Shown: piece by piece, positions 21,057 through 23,686 of the stretch | Position numbering within the stretch: the stretch's first letter is position 1 | Layout of the letters: each line of letters starts with the position of its first letter | From: Globobulimina sp. | Lineage: Eukaryota > Foraminifera > Rotaliida | Direction: 5' to 3' | Length of the DNA: 23,686 nt | Assembly (NCBI GenBank): GCA_003354225.1 | Contig: PIVH01000001.1 | Coordinates: 1 to 23,686, forward strand | Translations under genes and position numbers: made by a program | The notes under the pieces: generated by a model | What the model saw: only the letters and a program-made list of their open reading frames with translations | Database searches by the model: none | What the model was told of the DNA's origin: nothing

Positions 21057-22166
21057 ATGACTGAAATTAAAAAAAAATATCCGTGTCCTTATTGTGGGGT
21101 AGAATACGAACATCCTACATCTATGTATAAACATAAAAATCATAAATGTAAAAAGAACCCTAAACGAAAAATAAATAAAGAAATTGTAAAAAATGAAATA
21201 CTCGCAAATAAATCAAAAACATTTAATAAAATGGTTAAAGAAGAAGTTAAAGAACAAGTAAAAGAACGAATTGTATATATAGATAGAGATAAGGAAGTAT
21301 ATAGAGATAATCCAGCAAATATAAATAGAATTAGACAATTAGAAAATAGAATTAGAGAACTTGAAACCGAAATATATCATATAAATAATATTACACCTCG
21401 TAGAAATAATAAAATCCAAAATACAATAAAAAAATTACGAACTGATAATCAAACATTACGAAATGATAATCAATCAGTATATAAAGAAAATCAAACATTA
21501 CGAAATTATAATCAATCAGTATATAATGAGGGCTTTAATGAAGGTGCTAAATCTATTTTTGAAGATGATACTATACGAGATTTAAGATTTTCTCAAAATA
21601 GAGATAATATCAATTTAAAACATAAATCCATAAGTGAAGCAACAACACCTCATTTTGAAATTGATTTAACACCAAAGAAGAAGAAGAAACGAGGAAGACC
21701 AAAAAAACAAATAAAAGATATAAATGAATATAAAAGAGGACCACAAATTAAGATAAAAAAGATGGAAACAGAACACGATAAAAATATAGAAATGAAAGCA
21801 GCAGAAAGAGTTAAAAAACAGAAAGAAGATAAAGAAAAGTTAATAAAACAAAAACAAAAATTAACACAAAAATTAACACAAAAATTAACAAAACCTAAAC
21901 CAAAACCTAAACCAAAACCTAAACCAAAACCTAAACCTAAAACAAAAAAACAAATACATAATGAACCACTCATAATAGAAGAGAATAATATGATTAATAA
22001 ATTAAGAAACAAACTTAATGATATAGATAATAACAAAAAATTAGGTGAATGGACGAAAAAAAAGAAGAAACGAGCAATAGAACTAAAAATTAAAGGTTGT
22101 AATAACCGTATTTTTAAATTAAGTAAAACGGACAAAAATAAGTTTAGATATGTTGAATATAAGTAA
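21057..22166 (+). CDS. Zinc-finger, coiled-coil, AT-hook-like basic protein
   Basis: This is a 369-aa protein. An N-terminal finger (C10-x2-C13 ... H26, H29/C31; YPCPYCGVEYEHPTSMYKHK) is followed by coiled coil (about 55-125, LENRIRELETEIYHINN). An Asn/Gln repeat region comes next, with units like LRNDNQSVYKENQ. KKKKKRGRPKKQ at about 205 is an AT-hook-like GRP core that can bind A/T-rich minor grooves, apt for a genome this AT-rich. Pro-Lys repeats (KPKPKPKPKP) follow. The promoter region lacks AAAATTGA and has TTTATATATAATATA next to the 22-bp repeats, so late or self-regulated expression is possible. The last 13 codons are in a tandem 40-bp duplication. Confidence 0.87.
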   Translation: MTEIKKKYPCPYCGVEYEHPTSMYKHKNHKCKKNPKRKINKEIVKNEILANKSKTFNKMVKEEVKEQVKERIVYIDRDKEVYRDNPANINRIRQLENRIRELETEIYHINNITPRRNNKIQNTIKKLRTDNQTLRNDNQSVYKENQTLRNYNQSVYNEGFNEGAKSIFEDDTIRDLRFSQNRDNINLKHKSISEATTPHFEIDLTPKKKKKRGRPKKQIKDINEYKRGPQIKIKKMETEHDKNIEMKAAERVKKQKEDKEKLIKQKQKLTQKLTQKLTKPKPKPKPKPKPKPKPKTKKQIHNEPLIIEENNMINKLRNKLNDIDNNKKLGEWTKKKKKRAIELKIKGCNNRIFKLSKTDKNKFRYVEYK

Positions 22167-22200
22167 AACGGAAAATAATAAGTTTAAATATGTTGAATAT
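22121..22200 (+). repeat. Tandem 40-bp duplication spanning the end of the 21057 gene
   Basis: 22121-22160 (coding, KTDKNKFRYVEY) and 22161-22200 (mostly after the stop) match at 37 of 40 positions. The second copy begins with the last codon and TAA of the gene. Confidence 0.9.
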
Positions 22201-22206
22201 TAATAT

Positions 22207-22371
22207 ATGAAAATACCGAACGATATTCAAGACATAATCAAGGATTATTTAGGTTATTTAAAATGCCCCAAGTGTGGAATAAGAATAGATAAATATTTTA
22301 AACTGTATAAACATTATTTCAAGAAACATAAGAAAGGTTTTATCAATAATGATTTAATATTAAAATATTAG
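22207..22371 (+). CDS. 54-aa C2H2 zinc-finger protein
   Basis: This small gene encodes a classical finger: C20-x2-C23-x12-H36-x4-H41 (KCPKCGIRIDKYFKLYKHYF, then KKH). Its start, MKIPNDIQDIIKDYLGYL, is an IP/LP-x-(D/E)...I-x-x-Y phrase like that in the 8692 protein. The ATG follows the tandem 40-bp duplication and a TTAATAT tract. It ends in TAG, unusual here, but the finger is convincing. It lies in the zinc-finger cluster, between two other finger genes. Confidence 0.7.
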   Translation: MKIPNDIQDIIKDYLGYLKCPKCGIRIDKYFKLYKHYFKKHKKGFINNDLILKY

Positions 22372-22400
22372 TTAATAATATAATATTAGTTAATAATATA

Positions 22401-22679
22401 ATGGATAATATGGATTATATTTATAAAATAATGGTAAAAAGAGAAAATGAATATACGAACAAAAAATCATATTGTTATGCGTGTGATTGTGAATTATACT
22501 ATCATAAACATCATATAAAAAGTTCTAAACATCAAGAACAAATTAAGAAGTTAAAAGATACAAAAATCAATATTATTATGGTTGAAAATGCTCTTAAAAA
22601 TTGTGAAATCAAAACTAAATTAATGAACTTTGGGAAGTTCTATAAAGATAAACAATTTAAGTTAAAAAAAATATATTAA
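22401..22679 (+). CDS. Small U1-type zinc-finger protein
   Basis: This 92-aa protein has one finger, C25-x2-C28-x9-H38-x5-H44 (YCYACDCELYYHKHHIKSSK, then H), whose closing HIKSSKH resembles HIKSKKH and HCKSKKH in the 20263 and 2790 proteins. The rest is a basic helical tail. A TA-rich leader with the repeated phrase TTAGTTAATAATATAAT precedes the ATG and there is no early octamer. It probably binds nucleic acid; target unknown. Confidence 0.8.
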   Translation: MDNMDYIYKIMVKRENEYTNKKSYCYACDCELYYHKHHIKSSKHQEQIKKLKDTKINIIMVENALKNCEIKTKLMNFGKFYKDKQFKLKKIY

Positions 22680-22701
22680 TCAATATTATATAAATATAAT
22701 A

Positions 22702-23037
22702 ATGAGTAATTTAAGAAATGGATTAGTAGAAATAGACACGGACGATGTTGAGAAAATGGACGAAAACGAACACGGTAATTTAGTCATTTATGTTAATTAT
22801 GAAAAATTGGGAAAATATGCTTTAACTTTTTTTGACGGATTTGAAAGAGAGTTTAATGATGAGAAAGAAACTTACGGACACGCAGACATATTTTTTAAAA
22901 GTAATAGCGACAAAGTTGGGAAAGTGATTGGGACAAAAGAGGACATAATTCATTTTATGGATTTTGTAGAAGACCATTTTAAAGAACCTATTTATTTAGA
23001 AAACGAAAAGCATTTAGTATTATTAATTGAACCTTAA
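22702..23037 (+). CDS. Hypothetical acidic protein
   Basis: This 111-aa protein is not recognised. It is acidic and mixed alpha/beta (GNLVIYVNYEKLGKYALTFF, DIIHFMDFVEDHFKEPIYL), with no metal site or span. It uses more G-containing codons (GAC, ACG, GGG) than its neighbours, so it may have a different recent history. The leader TATTATATAAATATAATA is late-type. The TAA stop falls on the first bases of the right-end inverted repeat. Confidence 0.8.
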   Translation: MSNLRNGLVEIDTDDVEKMDENEHGNLVIYVNYEKLGKYALTFFDGFEREFNDEKETYGHADIFFKSNSDKVGKVIGTKEDIIHFMDFVEDHFKEPIYLENEKHLVLLIEP

Positions 23038-23149
23038 AACACTCTCTAAACTCAAAAACACTCTCTAAAACACTCTCTAAAATGAAAATGACCTTACTCA
23101 AACTAAAAGTAAAAATTGAATAAAAATTAACACAAAAACTTACACTTTT
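23036..23149 (-). repeat. Right copy of the inverted (sub)terminal repeat
   Basis: This matches 699-812 in inverse orientation over 114 bp with one visible difference. It contains an AAAATTGA (23112-23119) in a different sequence context from the promoters; in the left copies that word faces outward. Confidence 0.88.
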
Positions 23150-23150
23150 T

Positions 23151-23166
23151 AAAAAAAAGATTTTTT
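23151..23166 (+). terminator. A-tract/T-tract palindrome before the last gene
   Basis: AAAAAAAAGATTTTTT lies between the right repeat and the promoter of the 23217 gene, the same module as in the interior spacers. Confidence 0.45.
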
Positions 23167-23172
23167 CATATC

Positions 23173-23180
23173 AAAATTGA
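23173..23180 (+). promoter_or_regulatory. Early promoter AAAATTGA
   Basis: CAAAATTGATTATT lies 36 nt before the ATG at 23217, outside the right repeat. It shows that sequence beyond the repeat uses the same promoter code as the interior. Confidence 0.8.
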
Positions 23181-23216
23181 TTATTATTATATTGTTAAAT
23201 AATATACTATTTAACA

Positions 23217-23561
23217 ATGTCTATTCCAAACAGAATGATTAAGAAACTATTTGAATTAAAGAAAGTAAAAGATATTACAAAAGACCATAAACAATTTTTA
23301 CATTATACAATAGCAGAAGCAGTTGGAGAATGTAAATGCTGGGGTGATTTTCTTAATTTTATGAAAACATACGGTCATATAGATTGGGTAAATGAATATA
23401 ATAAATGGATTACTTCAAATAAAACAATTTGGGTTGTATATGATTTATCATTTAATAACAAGGAGAATAAGAAATATTTTAAAAATGGTGTAATGATAAA
23501 TAAAACTATTATCAAATATCAAGGTGAAAAAATCACTAAATATATAGTAAAGAAGAAATAA
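23217..23561 (+). CDS. Hypothetical early protein at right edge
   Basis: This 114-aa protein is not recognised. A basic helical start (NRMIKKLFELKKVKDITKDH) is followed by a region with AEAVGECKCWGDFLNFMKTYG and a Trp/Tyr-rich beta-like end (TIWVVYDLSFNNKENKKYF). It lies outside the candidate terminal repeat but has the same promoter and terminator modules as interior genes, which argues that the element does not end at the repeat or that the flank is a related giant virus. Bases 23562-23686 hold nothing I can support. Confidence 0.78.
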   Translation: MSIPNRMIKKLFELKKVKDITKDHKQFLHYTIAEAVGECKCWGDFLNFMKTYGHIDWVNEYNKWITSNKTIWVVYDLSFNNKENKKYFKNGVMINKTIIKYQGEKITKYIVKKK

Positions 23562-23686
23562 GCCCTTATAATACCCTATGAAACAATCAAAAATAAAGAA
23601 TATGGATTAAAAACATTTTAATTATGAATAACTTATTCTTAATTAATCCACAATTTATTAAACTCACCTTTCATCTAAATCATTGA

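Noticed and set aside
21650-22135. Leftward 161-aa hydrophobic frame over the end of the 21057 gene
   Set aside because: Its Phe/Leu/Gly runs are the complement of Lys/Pro-Lys repeats; there is no independent start signal.
23624-23686. 20-codon frame ending in TGA exactly at the window edge
   Set aside because: It is too short, has a stop type not otherwise used, and no promoter; probably coincidence.
1-23686. Window as a slice of a giant-virus genome
   Set aside because: The close set of packaging ATPase, candidate penton, capsid and fibre without replication, transcription or repair genes fits a small satellite-type virus better. The giant-virus-like promoters and the gene beyond the right repeat keep the alternative open.

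Overview
The window looks like most or all of a small, extremely AT-rich dsDNA virus of a unicellular eukaryote, in the polinton-like virus / virophage class. G+C is roughly one fifth, judged by eye. The evidence is a capsid module built from an A32/FtsK-HerA-type packaging ATPase (7057-7848), a candidate single jelly-roll penton or minor capsid protein (7916-8647), a candidate double jelly-roll major capsid protein (13986-15179) and a phage-fibre-like protein (15460-17040). A block of small single-span membrane proteins lies beside them (12134-13821). Fourteen genes are preceded by the octamer AAAATTGA, usually extended to AAAATTGATTTGT. This is the known early promoter of mimivirus-like giant viruses (Imitervirales), so the likeliest lifestyle is a parasite that uses, or evolved with, the transcription machinery of such a giant virus. 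That lifestyle is an inference.

Layout. Positions 1-698 are repeat-rich and have no convincing gene. Two tandem copies of a 115-bp repeat (699-813, 814-928) follow; one inverted copy lies at 23036-23149, so 699-23149 may be the element proper, or these may be subterminal repeats. One leftward gene (1132-1479) faces away from a rightward array of about 35 genes that fills the rest. From 1665 to 6947 the genes are small, mostly early and of unknown function; several carry zinc-binding or coiled-coil segments. From 7057 to 9356 are the ATPase, candidate penton and two small late genes. From 9408 to 11985 are small genes, a SAP-domain protein and a D12-class adenine DNA methyltransferase. From 12134 to 18104 is the late structural block. 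From 18407 to 22679 is a cluster of zinc-finger proteins. The right end holds two unrecognised genes.

Two expression classes can be read directly. Early-type genes (AAAATTGA) include the methyltransferase, the SAP protein and most zinc-finger proteins. The ATPase, capsid, fibre and membrane proteins lack the octamer and instead have a TATATTATATA-like tract just before the ATG. Intergenic spacers are modular. A palindromic TTTTTAAAAA or AAAAAAAGATTTTTT tract follows many stops, as in the hairpin rule for mimivirus mRNA ends. Six spacers share a further conserved 3' element ending in ATAATGGACTTATTTT. Three places show duplicated gene ends, and one spacer looks like an emptied gene cassette.

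No DNA polymerase, primase-helicase, integrase or recognisable Rep is present. Either the replication module lies outside the window or replication depends on another virus or the cell. The most unusual non-coding object is a roughly 90-nt, locally G+C-richer segment between the capsid and fibre genes that folds on paper into a compact four-way junction (15273-15362).
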